The notes under the pieces are model-generated. The model saw nothing but the letters and a program-made list of their open reading frames with translations, did not search any database and was not told the DNA's origin. A program made the position numbers and the translations under genes. Below are positions 49,991 through 61,327 of a stretch of 64,000 nt of DNA, one piece after another. How positions within the stretch are numbered: position 1 is the stretch's first letter; each line of letters starts with the position of its first letter. Source of the stretch: Methyloversatilis sp. (GTDB lineage: Bacteria; Pseudomonadota; Gammaproteobacteria; Burkholderiales; Rhodocyclaceae); contig NZ_JAUYNV010000019.1 in NCBI RefSeq assembly GCF_030698125.1, positions 62,001 to 126,000 of the forward strand, written 5' to 3'.

Positions 49991-52786
49991 TTGAATCGAT
50001 TTCTACCGCGTGAACGCGTCCCGATGAGCCGCCTGGCGGCGGCCTTGTGTTGCGTGGCGCTGCTTGCGGCATGCGACAAGAACCTGCCGCCTGCAGAACT
50101 TGTCACCGAAGCGCGCGCTGCCATCTCGCGCAACGATTATCAGACGGCGTCCATTCAGCTCAAGAACGCCTTGCAGCAGGATGCCGGCAACGCCGCCGCA
50201 CGCTACGAACTCGGACGCGTCCATTTCAAGCAGGGTGACATGCCGTCAGCGATCAAGGAGCTGCAGCGAGCGCGCGAATTGAACCATGACGAGGGAGAGG
50301 TCGTTCCCCTGCTGGCGCGTGCCATGGTGGAAAGCGGAAGCTTCGTCGATGTCATTTCGAATTTCGCGTCGACGAAAATGCCCACGCCGCAGTCCGAAGC
50401 CGATCTGAAGGCGGCGCTCGGCTATGCGTATATGGCAACCCGGAACAATGAAGCGGCGGCGGCGACTTTCGATCAGGCGATCGCCATCGACAGTCAGCAT
50501 CTCTACGCCAGTCTCGGCAAGGCGAGGCTGGCTGCGGTCACCAGGGACGTCGATGGTGCGCGTCGATTGCTCGACAACGTGATTGCTGCCGACAGGGCCG
50601 ACGAAAATGCCTGGTTCCTCGACGCCGAGTTGAAGACCGCAAAGGGGCAGTCCGACGAGGCGCTGGCGTCCTATCGAAAAGTCTATGAAATCAAGCCGGA
50701 CAATGTTCGTGCGCGCTACATCGTCGTGCACGCACTCGCCAACCAGGACAAGTTCGCCGAAGCCCGGGCCGAGCTCGCAGAATTGAAGAAGGCGGTTCCC
50801 AAAGCGCCTGAAGCGTTGTATCTGGAAGGCTTTCTGCTGGTCAAGGAACGCAAGTTCCCCGAGGCACGGCAAACGCTGAGCAAGCTGCTGGCAATTGCGC
50901 CGGACTATGTTCCGGCACTCGGCATGGCGGCCCTGACCGAATTCGAGCTGAAGTCGTACGCTCAGGCCGAACAGTTCGGCGAAAAGGTGTTGGCCGCGGG
51001 TGGCGACTCGCTGTTCATCCGCAAGATATTGATCGGGTCGTATCTGCAGACGGGGCGTATCGCGAAGGCGCAGCAGACCCTGGACCCGCTGTTGCAGAAG
51101 CTCCCCGAAAACGCCGAAGTACAGGCGCTGGCCGGACAGGTATTTCTGATGGCAGGGGATACCGAAAGAGCCGAAAAGGCCTTCTCGGCATCTGCCCGCC
51201 TCAAGCCGGATGACTCGGCGACCCAGTCCAGACTGGGCCTGAGCCGCCTGGCGGCAGGCGATCGCACGGGCGGCATCGCCGCGCTGGAGAATGCAGTACG
51301 CCTGGAGGCGGATGACACGCGCCCCGATGTCCTTCTGATCGTGGCACATCTGCGCAATCGCGACGCGGACAAGGCACTCGTCGCAATCGACGCACTGGAA
51401 AAGAAGAAGCCGGGCGACCCCATGACGCCGAATCTGAGGGGGACGGCCTACCTGTTGAAGAAGGACTCCGCCAAGGCCCGCGAGAGCTTCCAAAAGGCGC
51501 TTGAAATAGAACCGTCATTCTTCCCGGCAGCATCCAACCTTGCCCGGATGGATTTGCTGGACAAGGACGCGGCCGCTGCCGAGTCCCGCTTCCGCAGCAT
51601 ATTGGCGAAGACGCCACAGCATCCGGATGCGCTGCTCGCGCTGGCCGGCTTGAAAGCACGCACCAAGGAAGGCGCGCCAGAAGCCGTGCAGTTGCTTGAT
51701 CAGGCGGTGAAGGCAAACGCCAAGCTGGTGGCGCCGCGCATAGCGCTCGTCCAGTTGCTGTCTGTCATGGGAGAAAAGAAGAAAGCGCTGGCGGCTGCAA
51801 ACGACGCCGCGCTGGCCTTGCCGGACGACACGCAAGTGCTTGAATTGCTTGCATCGACCCAGGCGCTCGCCGGAGAGACCGACGCAGCGATTCTGACGCA
51901 GGAAAAGCTGGTCGCGCGTTCGCCGTCGAGCGCGCAGCCGCTGCTGCGTCTGGCCGCTACACAGATGGTCGCAAAGCGCGAATCCGAAGCGCTTCAGAAT
52001 GTACGCAAGGCGCTGACACTGGAGCCCAGGTCGCTGGATGCGCAGAACATGCTGATGTCAATCCACCTCGATCGTGGCGCGCTTGATGATGCATTGAAGG
52101 TCACGCGGGACATTCAGCGCCAGAATCCCGATCTGGCATTGGGGTATGCGATGGAAGGTGAAGTGCTCGCCAGGTCGGGCAAAACTGACGCGGCAGTGAA
52201 GCCCTATCGCGAGGCGCTTGCGCGTGAGCGCAACGCACGCAACGTCGTAAGGCTGCACGGCGCGCTCAGTCGTTCGAGCAATGGCGCTGCGGAGGCGAAG
52301 GCTGTCGTGGATGGCTGGATGAAGGACAAACCGGAAGACAACGCCGTGCCCGCCTACCTTGCGGAGTACGCGCTGTCCCAGAAGCACTATGACGAGGCCA
52401 GCCAGCGTTATGAAGCGCTGCTCAAGCGCGTGCCGAACGATCCCATCGTCCTGAACAATCTGGCCTGGCTGGCTGCGCAGCGCAATGACAGCAAGGCGAT
52501 GGACTACGCCGAGCGGGCCTATGCGGCGTCGCCCGACAATCCGGCCGTGCTCGACACCTACGGCACCATCCTGTTCGACAGCGGTGATACCGAACGCGGC
52601 CTGACGATGCTGAAGCAGGCCGTCGCCGCCGCTCCGGCCGCACACGATCTGCGACTGAATCTCGCACAGCGGCTGGTCAAGGCAGGCAGGAAATCGGAAG
52701 CACGCAAGGAACTCGAACCCCTGGTGGCACTGGGTGACAAGTTTACGCGATCGGCGGAAGTGTCCGAACTGATGAAGAATCTTTGA
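49991..52786 (+). CDS. prsT: XrtA/PEP-CTERM system TPR lipoprotein PrsT
   Basis: A 931-aa lipoprotein (TIGR02917 group). The start is TTG at 49991 with AGGAG about 9 bases upstream; ATG 50024 would shorten the signal peptide and has no ribosome site. The signal is RLAAALCCVALLAAC with the lipidated Cys28 in LLAAC. Asp follows the Cys, which by the E. coli Lol rule would favour the inner membrane. The remaining 900 residues are tetratricopeptide repeats, for example AARYELGRVHFKQGDMPSAI and MTPNLRGTAYLLKKDSAKAR. It is thought to scaffold EPS assembly and export, similar to PelB/PgaA/BcsC TPR regions. It lies 20 bases after prsR and 22 bases before tviB. Confidence 0.93.
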   Translation: MNRFLPRERVPMSRLAAALCCVALLAACDKNLPPAELVTEARAAISRNDYQTASIQLKNALQQDAGNAAARYELGRVHFKQGDMPSAIKELQRARELNHDEGEVVPLLARAMVESGSFVDVISNFASTKMPTPQSEADLKAALGYAYMATRNNEAAAATFDQAIAIDSQHLYASLGKARLAAVTRDVDGARRLLDNVIAADRADENAWFLDAELKTAKGQSDEALASYRKVYEIKPDNVRARYIVVHALANQDKFAEARAELAELKKAVPKAPEALYLEGFLLVKERKFPEARQTLSKLLAIAPDYVPALGMAALTEFELKSYAQAEQFGEKVLAAGGDSLFIRKILIGSYLQTGRIAKAQQTLDPLLQKLPENAEVQALAGQVFLMAGDTERAEKAFSASARLKPDDSATQSRLGLSRLAAGDRTGGIAALENAVRLEADDTRPDVLLIVAHLRNRDADKALVAIDALEKKKPGDPMTPNLRGTAYLLKKDSAKARESFQKALEIEPSFFPAASNLARMDLLDKDAAAAESRFRSILAKTPQHPDALLALAGLKARTKEGAPEAVQLLDQAVKANAKLVAPRIALVQLLSVMGEKKKALAAANDAALALPDDTQVLELLASTQALAGETDAAILTQEKLVARSPSSAQPLLRLAATQMVAKRESEALQNVRKALTLEPRSLDAQNMLMSIHLDRGALDDALKVTRDIQRQNPDLALGYAMEGEVLARSGKTDAAVKPYREALARERNARNVVRLHGALSRSSNGAAEAKAVVDGWMKDKPEDNAVPAYLAEYALSQKHYDEASQRYEALLKRVPNDPIVLNNLAWLAAQRNDSKAMDYAERAYAASPDNPAVLDTYGTILFDSGDTERGLTMLKQAVAAAPAAHDLRLNLAQRLVKAGRKSEARKELEPLVALGDKFTRSAEVSELMKNL

Positions 52787-52808
52787 TCTTGAATTGGGGA
52801 ATAGTGCG

Positions 52809-54089
<1,281 letters not shown>

Positions 54090-54096
54090 GTCCGGC

Positions 54097-55152
54097 GTGA
54101 CGCAGTTGTCCGCACTCCCCCAAGGCGTCGTCGCAGCGCTGTCGGCGCAACCGCGCCGCTGGCTGGTGACCGGTGCCGCCGGCTTCATCGGCTCCCATCT
54201 GGTCGAAGTGCTGTTGCAGGCGGATCAGCAGGTGGTGGCGCTCGACAACTTCTCGACCGGTCACCAGCGCAACCTCGACGAGGTGCTGGCCGGCGTAACG
54301 GCTGCGCAACGTGCCCGGCTCGAGTTCGTGCGCGGCGACATCCGTGATCTGGCCACCTGTGCGCCGGTCTGTGCCGGCGTCGATGTGGTGCTGCATCAGG
54401 CCGCGCTCGGCTCGGTGCCGCGATCGCTGGCCGATCCGCTGGCGACGCACGATTCGAATGTCAATGGCTTCCTGAACATGCTGGTGGCGGCGCGCGATGC
54501 CGGCGTGTCGCGCTTCGTCTATGCGGCGTCCAGTTCCACCTATGGCGATTCGCCGACGCTGCCGAAGGTGGAAGACGTCATCGGCCGGCCGCTGTCGCCG
54601 TACGCCGTCACCAAATACGTCAACGAACTGTATGCCGATGTGTTCGGTCGCTGCTACGGACTGCAGTGCGTCGGTCTGCGCTACTTCAACGTGTTCGGTG
54701 CGCGCCAGGATCCGGAAGGCGCCTACGCGGCGGTGATTCCGAAATGGGCGCGCGCGCTGCTGCTGGGTGACACCGTGCGCATCAACGGCGACGGCGAAAC
54801 CAGTCGTGATTTCTGCTACATCGACAACACGGTGCAGGCCAATCTGCTCGCCGCGCTGACGACGCGCGCCGACGCCGTGAACACCGTCTACAACGTGGCG
54901 GCGCACCGCCAGACGACGCTGAACCAGCTGTTCGACGCCATGCGCGCCGAACTCGTCGTTCGCTTTCCCGACATCGCAAAGGCGCAGGCGCAGCACCAGG
55001 ACTTCCGCGCCGGCGACGTGCGTCATTCGCTGGCCGACATCGGCCGCGCGCAGACGCTGCTGGGTTACGTACCGAGTCACGATGTCAGTCGCGGTCTGGC
55101 CGAGGCGATGGACTGGTACATCGCGCGCTTTGCACCGGTTGCGGCGGCCTGA
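54097..55152 (+). CDS. tviC: UDP-GlcNAc(A) 4-epimerase (TviC/WbpP-like)
   Basis: A 351-aa extended short-chain dehydrogenase. NAD binding: [20 protein letters not shown]. Subgroup-specific segments are [38 protein letters not shown] and [20 protein letters not shown] with the catalytic Yxxx[21 protein letters not shown] and [16 protein letters not shown] complete the match. It inverts C4 of UDP-GlcNAcA (or UDP-GlcNAc). GTG 54097 follows the TviB stop by 7 bases and gives the family-typical N terminus; the ORF-track start lies inside tviB. The next gene begins two bases after its stop. Confidence 0.93.
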   Translation: MTQLSALPQGVVAALSAQPRRWLVTGAAGFIGSHLVEVLLQADQQVVALDNFSTGHQRNLDEVLAGVTAAQRARLEFVRGDIRDLATCAPVCAGVDVVLHQAALGSVPRSLADPLATHDSNVNGFLNMLVAARDAGVSRFVYAASSSTYGDSPTLPKVEDVIGRPLSPYAVTKYVNELYADVFGRCYGLQCVGLRYFNVFGARQDPEGAYAAVIPKWARALLLGDTVRINGDGETSRDFCYIDNTVQANLLAALTTRADAVNTVYNVAAHRQTTLNQLFDAMRAELVVRFPDIAKAQAQHQDFRAGDVRHSLADIGRAQTLLGYVPSHDVSRGLAEAMDWYIARFAPVAAA

Positions 55153-55154
55153 TC

Positions 55155-56051
55155 ATGAGCGCCTGGCTGCGTCGCAGTGTTCGGTTTGCCATCGCGTTGT
55201 GCGCCGCGGCGCCTGCGTTCGCACTCGAACCGGAGGCGGTCGCCCGCTCGTTGCTCGCCGAAGCACGCCTGTTCGAACACGGAGAGGGCGTCAGTCGTGA
55301 CCCGGCGCGTGCGGCGGCGCTGTACTGTCAGGCGTCCAAGCTTGGCGAAGCCGAAGCGCAGTTCAACCTGGCCTGGATGTACGCCAATGGTCGCGGGGTC
55401 GAGCGCGACGATGCGCTGGCCGCCACCTTCTTCGACCTGGCCGCGCGGCAGGGCCACGAGCACGCGCAGCGCATGCTGCGTTTCACCGGTGAGCCGACGC
55501 GCGAGCTGCCGGACTGCATGCGCGACCCGCCGGAGCCCGAGCCGGTTGCGGTGGCCGGCATCGCCCCCGATCTCGAAGCCGCCTTCGGCACCACGCCGGA
55601 CCGGCGCAAGGTGATCGAAATCGTGCGCGAACTGGCGCCGACTTTCGACATCGATCCGCATCTGGTGCTGGCGGTCATCGGCACCGAGTCGAATTTCAAC
55701 CCGAAGGCGAAATCGCCGAAGAACGCCCAGGGCCTGATGCAGCTCATCCCGGAAACGGCGCAGCGCTTCAATGTGCGCGATGCCTACGATCCGGTGCAGA
55801 ACATCCGCGGCGGGCTGGCCTATCTGCGCTGGCTGCTGGCCTACTTCGAAGGTGATGTCGAACTGGCCACCGCCGGCTACAACGCGGGCGAGGGCGCGGT
55901 CGACCGCTACAAGGGCGTGCCGCCGTACCGCGAAACCCGCGAATACGTGAAGCGCATCCGCAGCCTGTTCAACAAGCCGGACCATCCCTACGATCATCGC
56001 GTCACCACGCCGTCGCCGGTGTTGCCGAAGATCGTGTCGCGCCGTGGCTGA
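55155..56051 (+). CDS. Lytic transglycosylase with Sel1-like repeats
   Basis: A 298-aa secreted murein hydrolase. Signal peptide: residues 1-23 (RFAIALCAAAPAFA), cleavage after AFA. Residues about 35-105 contain two Sel1-like repeats (ARLFEHGEGVSRDPARAAAL, FNLAWMYANGRGVERDDALA). The SLT domain follows: catalytic Glu in VIGTESNFNPKAKSPKNAQG, then LMQLIPETAQRF, NIRGGLAYLRWLL, and TAGYNAGEGAVDRYKGVPPY. It cleaves the glycan strand of peptidoglycan. Its position directly after the epimerase suggests it may open the wall for the EPS export complex. The stop overlaps the following GTG by 8 bases. Confidence 0.92.
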   Translation: MSAWLRRSVRFAIALCAAAPAFALEPEAVARSLLAEARLFEHGEGVSRDPARAAALYCQASKLGEAEAQFNLAWMYANGRGVERDDALAATFFDLAARQGHEHAQRMLRFTGEPTRELPDCMRDPPEPEPVAVAGIAPDLEAAFGTTPDRRKVIEIVRELAPTFDIDPHLVLAVIGTESNFNPKAKSPKNAQGLMQLIPETAQRFNVRDAYDPVQNIRGGLAYLRWLLAYFEGDVELATAGYNAGEGAVDRYKGVPPYRETREYVKRIRSLFNKPDHPYDHRVTTPSPVLPKIVSRRG

Positions 56052-56805
56052 CGCCGGGCGTCGTCTCGCCTGCGCGGCGCTGCTGTCGGCGCCGCTGCTG
56101 GTGCGTGCTGCACTGCCCGACGCCATTGTCCGCATCAAGCCGTCCATCGTCGTCGTCGGTACGCTGATGCGCTCGCGTGCGCCTGCCTTCGAGTTGAAAG
56201 GCACAGGTTTTGCCGTCGGCAACGGCACGCTGATCGCGACCAATGCGCATGTGGCGAGCGTGAAGCTCGACGACGAAAAGTTCGAAATCCTGTCGGTGCT
56301 GGCGCAGGTCGATGGCAAACCGCAGATACGCGAAGCGCGCATCGTGGCCTCCAGCCCCGAACATGACCTCGCGCTGCTGCTGATCCAGGGCGCGCCGTTG
56401 CCGGCGCTTGCGTTGGGCGATTCGTCCCGGGTGGGCGAAGGCCAGTCGATCGCGTTCACCGGTTTCCCCATCGGCAGCGTGCTGGGCTTCACCCCGGTCA
56501 CCCATCGCGGCATCGTGTCGGCCATCACCCCCATCGTGATTCCGGTCGACAACGTAAGCCAGCTCAACGCGCCCAACCGCAACCGGCTTGCGCGCGGCAG
56601 CTTTCCGGTGTTCCAGCTCGATGCCACGGCCTACCCGGGCAATAGCGGCAGCCCGGTATTCGACCCGGACACCGGCGAGGTGATCGGCATCATCAACATG
56701 GTGCTGGTCAAGGCCGGCAAGGAAAGCGTGCTGGCGCAACCGAGCGGAATCACCTACGCCATCCCGGCGTCGCACCTCGCTGCCATGATTGCCGCGCAAC
56801 GCTGA
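56044..56805 (+). CDS. S1C-type trypsin-like serine protease, no PDZ
   Basis: A 253-aa chymotrypsin-fold protease with a signal sequence ([15 protein letters not shown]). The catalytic triad is visible: His in [13 protein letters not shown], Asp in [13 protein letters not shown], Ser in [34 protein letters not shown] is another DegP-like element. Unlike DegP it ends after the protease domain and lacks PDZ domains. GTG 56044 overlaps the lytic transglycosylase stop and is the only start giving a full signal peptide. It likely works in the periplasm, perhaps in quality control or processing for this locus; targets are unknown. Confidence 0.88.
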   Translation: MADAGRRLACAALLSAPLLVRAALPDAIVRIKPSIVVVGTLMRSRAPAFELKGTGFAVGNGTLIATNAHVASVKLDDEKFEILSVLAQVDGKPQIREARIVASSPEHDLALLLIQGAPLPALALGDSSRVGEGQSIAFTGFPIGSVLGFTPVTHRGIVSAITPIVIPVDNVSQLNAPNRNRLARGSFPVFQLDATAYPGNSGSPVFDPDTGEVIGIINMVLVKAGKESVLAQPSGITYAIPASHLAAMIAAQR

Positions 56806-56836
56806 GCTGCGGCCGGTCTGGTGCGGCGACGGCCAC

Positions 56837-56845
56837 TGTTATAAT
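56837..56845 (+). promoter_or_regulatory. Extended -10 promoter element upstream of hemA
   Basis: TGTTATAAT gives a perfect TATAAT (56840-56845) preceded by an extended -10 TG. No good -35 is present at the expected distance, which is compatible with an extended -10 promoter. It lies 61 bases before the hemA ATG and outside coding sequence, so it is the likely start of the hemA-prfA-prmC transcript. Confidence 0.6.
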
Positions 56846-56906
56846 CTGCGCGCCTGATGGTGTCGTCCCGACCCGTCGGCGTTCACGCAGGCGTCGTTCC
56901 CCGTAC

Positions 56907-58178
56907 ATGTCCCTGTTTGCGTTTGGTCTGAATCACCACACCGCTCCCCTTGCGGTGCGCGAACGCATGACCTTTCTGCCGGAAGCGCTGCCGGACGCAC
57001 TGGGTGAGCTGACCCGTGGCCGTCCGGTGCAGGAAGCCGCCATCCTGTCGACCTGCAATCGCACCGAACTGTACTGCGCGACCAACGATCCGGACTGTGC
57101 GCTCGACTGGATGGCGGAATACCACCGCATCGCGCCATCCGACATCGCGCCCTATGTATACAGGCTGGAGCAACCCCAGGCGGTGCGCCACGCCTTTCGC
57201 GTGGCGAGCGGTCTCGACTCCATGGTGCTCGGCGAGCCGCAGATTCTCGGCCAGATGAAGCAGGCGGTGCGCGTCGCCGAAGACGCCGGCACGCTGGGTG
57301 CGCTGCTGCACAAGCTGTTCCAGCGCAGCTTTGCAGTGGCCAAGGAAGTGCGCTCGACGACCGCGATCGGCGCCAACATCGTATCGATGGCCGCCGCCGC
57401 CGTGCATCTGTCGGAACGCATTTTCGGCAGCCTGTCGTCGCAGCGCGTGCTGTGCATCGGCGCCGGCGAAATGATGGAACTGTGTGCCGCCCACTTCGCC
57501 GGCTGTACGCCGCGCAGCATGGTGATCGCCAACCGCACGATCGAGCGCGCGCAGGCACTGGCGCAGCGCTTCACCCGGGCTGACCTGAAGGTGGAGGCGG
57601 TGAAGCTCGACGAGATCGGCGAACGGCTGTCCGAATTCGACGTCGTGCTGTCCTGTACGGCCAGTCCGCTGCCCATCATCGGGCTTGGTCTGGTGGAACG
57701 TGCGCTGAAGGCGCGCCGGTACCGCCCCATCGTCATGGTCGACCTGGCGGTGCCGCGCGATATCGAAGGCGAGGTCGGCAAGCTCAACGACGTGTTCCTC
57801 TACACGGTCGATGATCTGGCGCAGATCGTCGATTCAGGTCTGGAATCGCGGCAGGCGGCCGTGGTCGAGGCGCAGGGCATCATCGATGCGCGGGTTGCCA
57901 ACTTCCTGCAGTGGGTACAGGCACGCGAAGCGGTGCCGGCCATCCGCGCGCTGCGCGGTCACGCCGAAGACATGCGCATGCTGGAGCTGGAGCGCGCACT
58001 GCGCGCCCTGACCCGCGGTGAGGCGCCTGACCGCGTGCTCGACACGCTGTCGCGCAACCTCACGAACAAGCTGATGCATGGCCCGACCCGTCTGCTCAAC
58101 GAAGCCCCTTCGGAAGCGCGCGGCCAGATCGAGGACCTGGTGCAGCGCCTGTATCCGCTGCACGACCGCGAAGGTTAG
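56907..58178 (+). CDS. hemA: Glutamyl-tRNA reductase
   Basis: Catalyses the NADPH-dependent reduction of glutamyl-tRNA to glutamate-1-semialdehyde, the first step of C5-pathway tetrapyrrole synthesis. The 423-aa length is standard. [20 protein letters not shown] is the N terminus, and the catalytic Cys is in [51 protein letters not shown] (NADPH site) and [15 protein letters not shown] are family motifs, with the C-terminal dimerisation helix after DLVQRLYPL absent as usual. The extended -10 element upstream marks it as the start of a housekeeping operon unrelated to the EPS genes. Confidence 0.97.
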   Translation: MSLFAFGLNHHTAPLAVRERMTFLPEALPDALGELTRGRPVQEAAILSTCNRTELYCATNDPDCALDWMAEYHRIAPSDIAPYVYRLEQPQAVRHAFRVASGLDSMVLGEPQILGQMKQAVRVAEDAGTLGALLHKLFQRSFAVAKEVRSTTAIGANIVSMAAAAVHLSERIFGSLSSQRVLCIGAGEMMELCAAHFAGCTPRSMVIANRTIERAQALAQRFTRADLKVEAVKLDEIGERLSEFDVVLSCTASPLPIIGLGLVERALKARRYRPIVMVDLAVPRDIEGEVGKLNDVFLYTVDDLAQIVDSGLESRQAAVVEAQGIIDARVANFLQWVQAREAVPAIRALRGHAEDMRMLELERALRALTRGEAPDRVLDTLSRNLTNKLMHGPTRLLNEAPSEARGQIEDLVQRLYPLHDREG

Positions 58179-58247
58179 CGGCGGCGGCCGCCCGCCCGTC
58201 TTGCCCCGGCTATACCCGGCGTCTCCATCCTTTTCCGAACGTCCCGC

Positions 58248-59333
58248 ATGAAACCGCGCATCGCCGACAAGCTCGAACACCTGTCGCAACGTCTGGCCGA
58301 CCTCGATGCCGCGCTGTCCGATCCTGACGTGACGTCAGACATCGACCGCTACCGCCGCTTCACCTGCGAACACGCGGAGCTGACGCCGGTGATCGCGCTG
58401 TATCAGGCGTGGTGCAAGGCGCGCGACGACGCCGACGGCGCGCGCGCGATGCTGACCGATCCCGACATGAAGGAACTGGCCCAGGCGGAAATCGACCAGT
58501 CGGCCAGCGACATGGCACGGCTCGAGGCCGATCTGCAGCGCGCCCTGTTGCCGAAAGATCCGGACGACGGTCGCAACGTGTTCCTTGAAATCCGCGCCGG
58601 CACCGGCGGCGACGAATCGGCGCTGTTTGCAGCCGACCTGTTCCGGATGTATTCGCGCCACGCCGAACGCTGCCGCTGGAAGGTCGAGATCGTATCCGCG
58701 AGCGAATCGGACCTGGGCGGCTACCGCGAAATCATCGCGCGCGTGGCCGGCGAGGGCGTCTATTCGCGGCTCAAGTTCGAATCCGGCGGCCACCGTGTGC
58801 AGCGCGTGCCGGTCACCGAAACGCAGGGCCGCATCCACACCTCCGCGTGCACGGTTGCCGTGATGGCCGAGGTGGATGAAGTGGCCGAGGTCGACATCAA
58901 CCCGGCCGACCTGCGCATCGATACCTTCCGCGCGTCGGGTGCCGGCGGTCAGCACATCAACAAGACCGATTCGGCGGTCCGCATCACCCACGTGCCGACC
59001 GGCATCGTCGTCGAATGTCAGGACGACCGCAGCCAGCACCGCAACAAGGCGCAGGCGATGGCCGTGCTGGCAGCGCGCATCCGCGACGCGCAGGTGCGTG
59101 CGCGCGACAGCCAGATCGCCTCGACCCGCAAGAGCCTGGTTGGCAGCGGTGACCGCTCGGAGCGCATCCGTACCTACAATTTTCCGCAGGGCCGCATCAC
59201 CGACCACCGCATCAACCTGACGCTGTACAAGATCGACGCCATCATGGACGGCGACCTGACCGAACTGCTCGACGCGCTGGCGCATGAACACCAGGCCGAA
59301 CAGCTCGCGCAACTGGCGGAGGAAGGCGTGTGA
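58248..59333 (+). CDS. prfA: Peptide chain release factor 1
   Basis: Reads UAA and UAG stop codons and releases the finished peptide. Length 361 aa, as in other bacteria. [17 protein letters not shown] contains the PxT stop-codon recognition motif. [20 protein letters not shown] contains the universally conserved GGQ, whose Gln is methylated by PrmC, encoded by the next gene. [19 protein letters not shown] is the domain 2/4 junction. ATG 58248 gives the expected N terminus [16 protein letters not shown]. The hemA-prfA-prmC order is conserved in many proteobacteria. Confidence 0.97.
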   Translation: MKPRIADKLEHLSQRLADLDAALSDPDVTSDIDRYRRFTCEHAELTPVIALYQAWCKARDDADGARAMLTDPDMKELAQAEIDQSASDMARLEADLQRALLPKDPDDGRNVFLEIRAGTGGDESALFAADLFRMYSRHAERCRWKVEIVSASESDLGGYREIIARVAGEGVYSRLKFESGGHRVQRVPVTETQGRIHTSACTVAVMAEVDEVAEVDINPADLRIDTFRASGAGGQHINKTDSAVRITHVPTGIVVECQDDRSQHRNKAQAMAVLAARIRDAQVRARDSQIASTRKSLVGSGDRSERIRTYNFPQGRITDHRINLTLYKIDAIMDGDLTELLDALAHEHQAEQLAQLAEEGV

Positions 59334-59371
59334 AGCGGTTTTCGCCGCGTGGTGCCGGGTAGAGGATTGCG

Positions 59372-60190
59372 ATGACGCTGGACGACTGGTTACGCAGCGC
59401 CCGTACCCGCATCGACAGCCGGGATGCGCAGGTGCTCGCGGCGCATGCACTGGGCTGCGACCGTGCCGGGCTGATCGCGGGCGGCCGCATGGTGCTGGCC
59501 GCGGCATCGGTCGCGGCGCTTGATGCGCTGCTCGAACGGCGCGCGTCGGGTGAGCCGGTGGCCTATCTGGTCGGGCGACGCGAGTTCTTCGGGCTCGACC
59601 TCGCGGTTGCACCCGGCGTGCTGATCCCGCGACCGGACACCGAATTGCTGGTCGAACTGGCGCTGGCGCGCATCCGTGATCTCGACGCGCCGCGTGTGCT
59701 CGACGCCGGAACCGGCTCTGGCGCCATCGCGCTGGCCATCAAGGCGCATTGCCCGCAAGCGCAGGTTTCGGCACTCGACCGTTCGGACGTCGCGCTGCGG
59801 GTTGCGCGCGGCAACGCGCAGCGATTGGGGCTTGAAATCGGATTCTTCGCCTCGAACTGGCTCGAAGCCGTGAACGGTCACGAATTTCATTGCATCGTGT
59901 CGAATCCGCCGTACATTCGGGTTGGCGACGAGCACCTTGCGCAAGGCGATCTGCGCTTTGAACCTGAAGCGGCGCTGGTCGGCGGCGCCGACGGGCTGGA
60001 CGACCTGCGCCGTCTGTGCGGCAGCGCGCCTGAAAGAATCGCGCCAGGGGGCTGGTTGCTGTGCGAGCATGGGTACGATCAGGCGCCCGCTGTACGTGCG
60101 CTGATGCGCTGCGCCGGGCTGACCGATGTAAGCTCCTGGCGCGACCTCGCCGGCATCGAACGTGTCACCGGCGGGGTGATGTGCCGATGA
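59372..60190 (+). CDS. prmC: Release factor glutamine methyltransferase
   Basis: A 272-aa SAM-dependent enzyme that N5-methylates the GGQ glutamine of RF1 and RF2. The helical N-terminal recognition domain is followed by RRASGEPVAYLVGRREFFGL (starting ERRASGEP), VLIPRPDTELLVELAL, the SAM-binding VLDAGTGSGAIALAIKAHC, and the active-site NPPY in FHCIVSNPPYIRVGDE. Its product and target gene are adjacent. The 38-base spacer after prfA suggests co-transcription. The stop is followed by a 124-base intergenic stretch before grxD. Confidence 0.96.
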   Translation: MTLDDWLRSARTRIDSRDAQVLAAHALGCDRAGLIAGGRMVLAAASVAALDALLERRASGEPVAYLVGRREFFGLDLAVAPGVLIPRPDTELLVELALARIRDLDAPRVLDAGTGSGAIALAIKAHCPQAQVSALDRSDVALRVARGNAQRLGLEIGFFASNWLEAVNGHEFHCIVSNPPYIRVGDEHLAQGDLRFEPEAALVGGADGLDDLRRLCGSAPERIAPGGWLLCEHGYDQAPAVRALMRCAGLTDVSSWRDLAGIERVTGGVMCR

Positions 60191-60314
60191 TTCGCGCAGC
60201 TGAGTGGATCGATTCATGCGGCAGATGAATGTGTCGCCTCGTCCGGCCCGATTTCGCCCGGTCTGCGTCATGCGCAGCAGGGATTTTGACTTGACCCTTT
60301 GAAAGGAAAACACC

Positions 60315-60626
60315 ATGAGCGTCCAGGAACAGATCAAGGAAACCGTCACGAGCCACCCGGTGGTGCTCTACATGAAGGGCACGCCGCAGTTTCCGCAGTG
60401 CGGCTTTTCGGCCACGGTGATCCAGATACTGAAGCACGTCGGCGTGCAGAACCTGCACACGATCAACGTGCTGGAAGATCCGGAAATCCGTCAGGGCATC
60501 AAGGAATACGCCAACTGGCCGACCGTTCCGCAGCTCTACGTGCGCGGCGAATTCATCGGCGGCTGCGACATCGTCAAGGAAATGTTCCAGTCCGGCGAAC
60601 TGCAGAAGGAGTTGGAAGGCACCTGA
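60315..60626 (+). CDS. grxD: Monothiol glutaredoxin
   Basis: A 103-aa Grx4-type protein. The monothiol active site CGFS occurs in [18 protein letters not shown], and the glutathione-binding [20 protein letters not shown] is conserved. Such proteins bind and deliver [2Fe-2S] clusters with BolA partners. AAAGGAAAA precedes the ATG at normal distance; the alternative ORF at 60299-60640 is a frame shadow. Length and motifs leave little doubt. The upstream 124 bases include a short CTGCG/CGCAG inverted repeat but no clear promoter. Confidence 0.96.
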   Translation: MSVQEQIKETVTSHPVVLYMKGTPQFPQCGFSATVIQILKHVGVQNLHTINVLEDPEIRQGIKEYANWPTVPQLYVRGEFIGGCDIVKEMFQSGELQKELEGT

Positions 60627-60716
60627 TGGAACGCACCTGAGGGAAGGAATCCGGGGGCATCACGTCCAGGCAGGTGCCTCAAAGGGCAGGCATGTGAGCC
60701 GGACCGTCTGCCGGCG

Positions 60717-61268
60717 TCAGTCCTGCAGCGATCCGGTCATGACCGGCGCGCTCGCCTGAAGCTGGCGGAACAGTTCGAGTCCTTCCGGCCACGCGCCGTG
60801 GCCGGATTCGGTATTGACGTGCCCCGCCTCGCCCAGGTCGACGAGGCGCGCGCCCCATCTGTCGGCCCAGTGAGCCGCCGACAGGAACTTCATCCACGGA
60901 TCGTTGCGACTCGCCGCCAGCACCGTCGGGAAGGGCAAAGGCGTGTCCGGAATGCGCGCCGTGATGCCGAACCTGTCCGGACTGGCCGGTGCAACCAGCA
61001 GCGCGCCGGCAATCCGGTCGGCGACGCGGCGGGCGGCGACCACTGACGCGAGGCATCCGAAGCTGTGCGCCACCAGCCACACCGGCCTGGCCTGCGAGAC
61101 GATGGCGTGTTCGACCCGCCCTGACCACACGTCGATGTCAGGCTGGGTCCAGTCGTCCTGTTCGACGCGCTGTGCGCCGATCAACGCCTCGACCCATGTC
61201 TGCCAGTGCGACGGCCCGCTGCCGTTGAGTCCCGGCACGACAAGCACCGGGCTCACCATTCCACTCAT
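60717..61268 (-). CDS. RBBP9/YdeN-family alpha/beta hydrolase
   Basis: A 183-aa serine hydrolase of the short RBBP9/YdeN type. VLVVPGLNGSGPSHWQTWVE is the oxyanion region, the nucleophile Ser is in WLVAHSFGCLASVVA, Asp in ASRNDPWMKFLS, and His in LGEAGHVNTESGHGAWPEG. ATG 61268 has GAGGA 8 bases upstream; the longer ORF-track start at 61316 lacks support. The substrate is unknown. It is convergent with grxD (90-base gap) and lies 59 bases downstream of prc in the same orientation, so it may be in a transcript with prc. Confidence 0.85.
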   Translation of the reverse strand: MSGMVSPVLVVPGLNGSGPSHWQTWVEALIGAQRVEQDDWTQPDIDVWSGRVEHAIVSQARPVWLVAHSFGCLASVVAARRVADRIAGALLVAPASPDRFGITARIPDTPLPFPTVLAASRNDPWMKFLSAAHWADRWGARLVDLGEAGHVNTESGHGAWPEGLELFRQLQASAPVMTGSLQD

Positions 61269-61327
61269 TTCCATCTTCCTCGCTGTGACACGTGGCCCGC
61301 GGATCGGGCCGGTCATGTCATTTCAGG

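Noticed and set aside
60264-60290. Hairpin CTGCG-TCATG-CGCAG between prmC and grxD as a terminator
   Set aside because: The stem is only 5 bp and the short T-run is 7 bases away; too weak to call.
60700-60722. GCCGG/CCGGC inverted repeat between grxD and the hydrolase gene
   Set aside because: Short GC stem with no T-run on either strand; expected by chance at this GC content.
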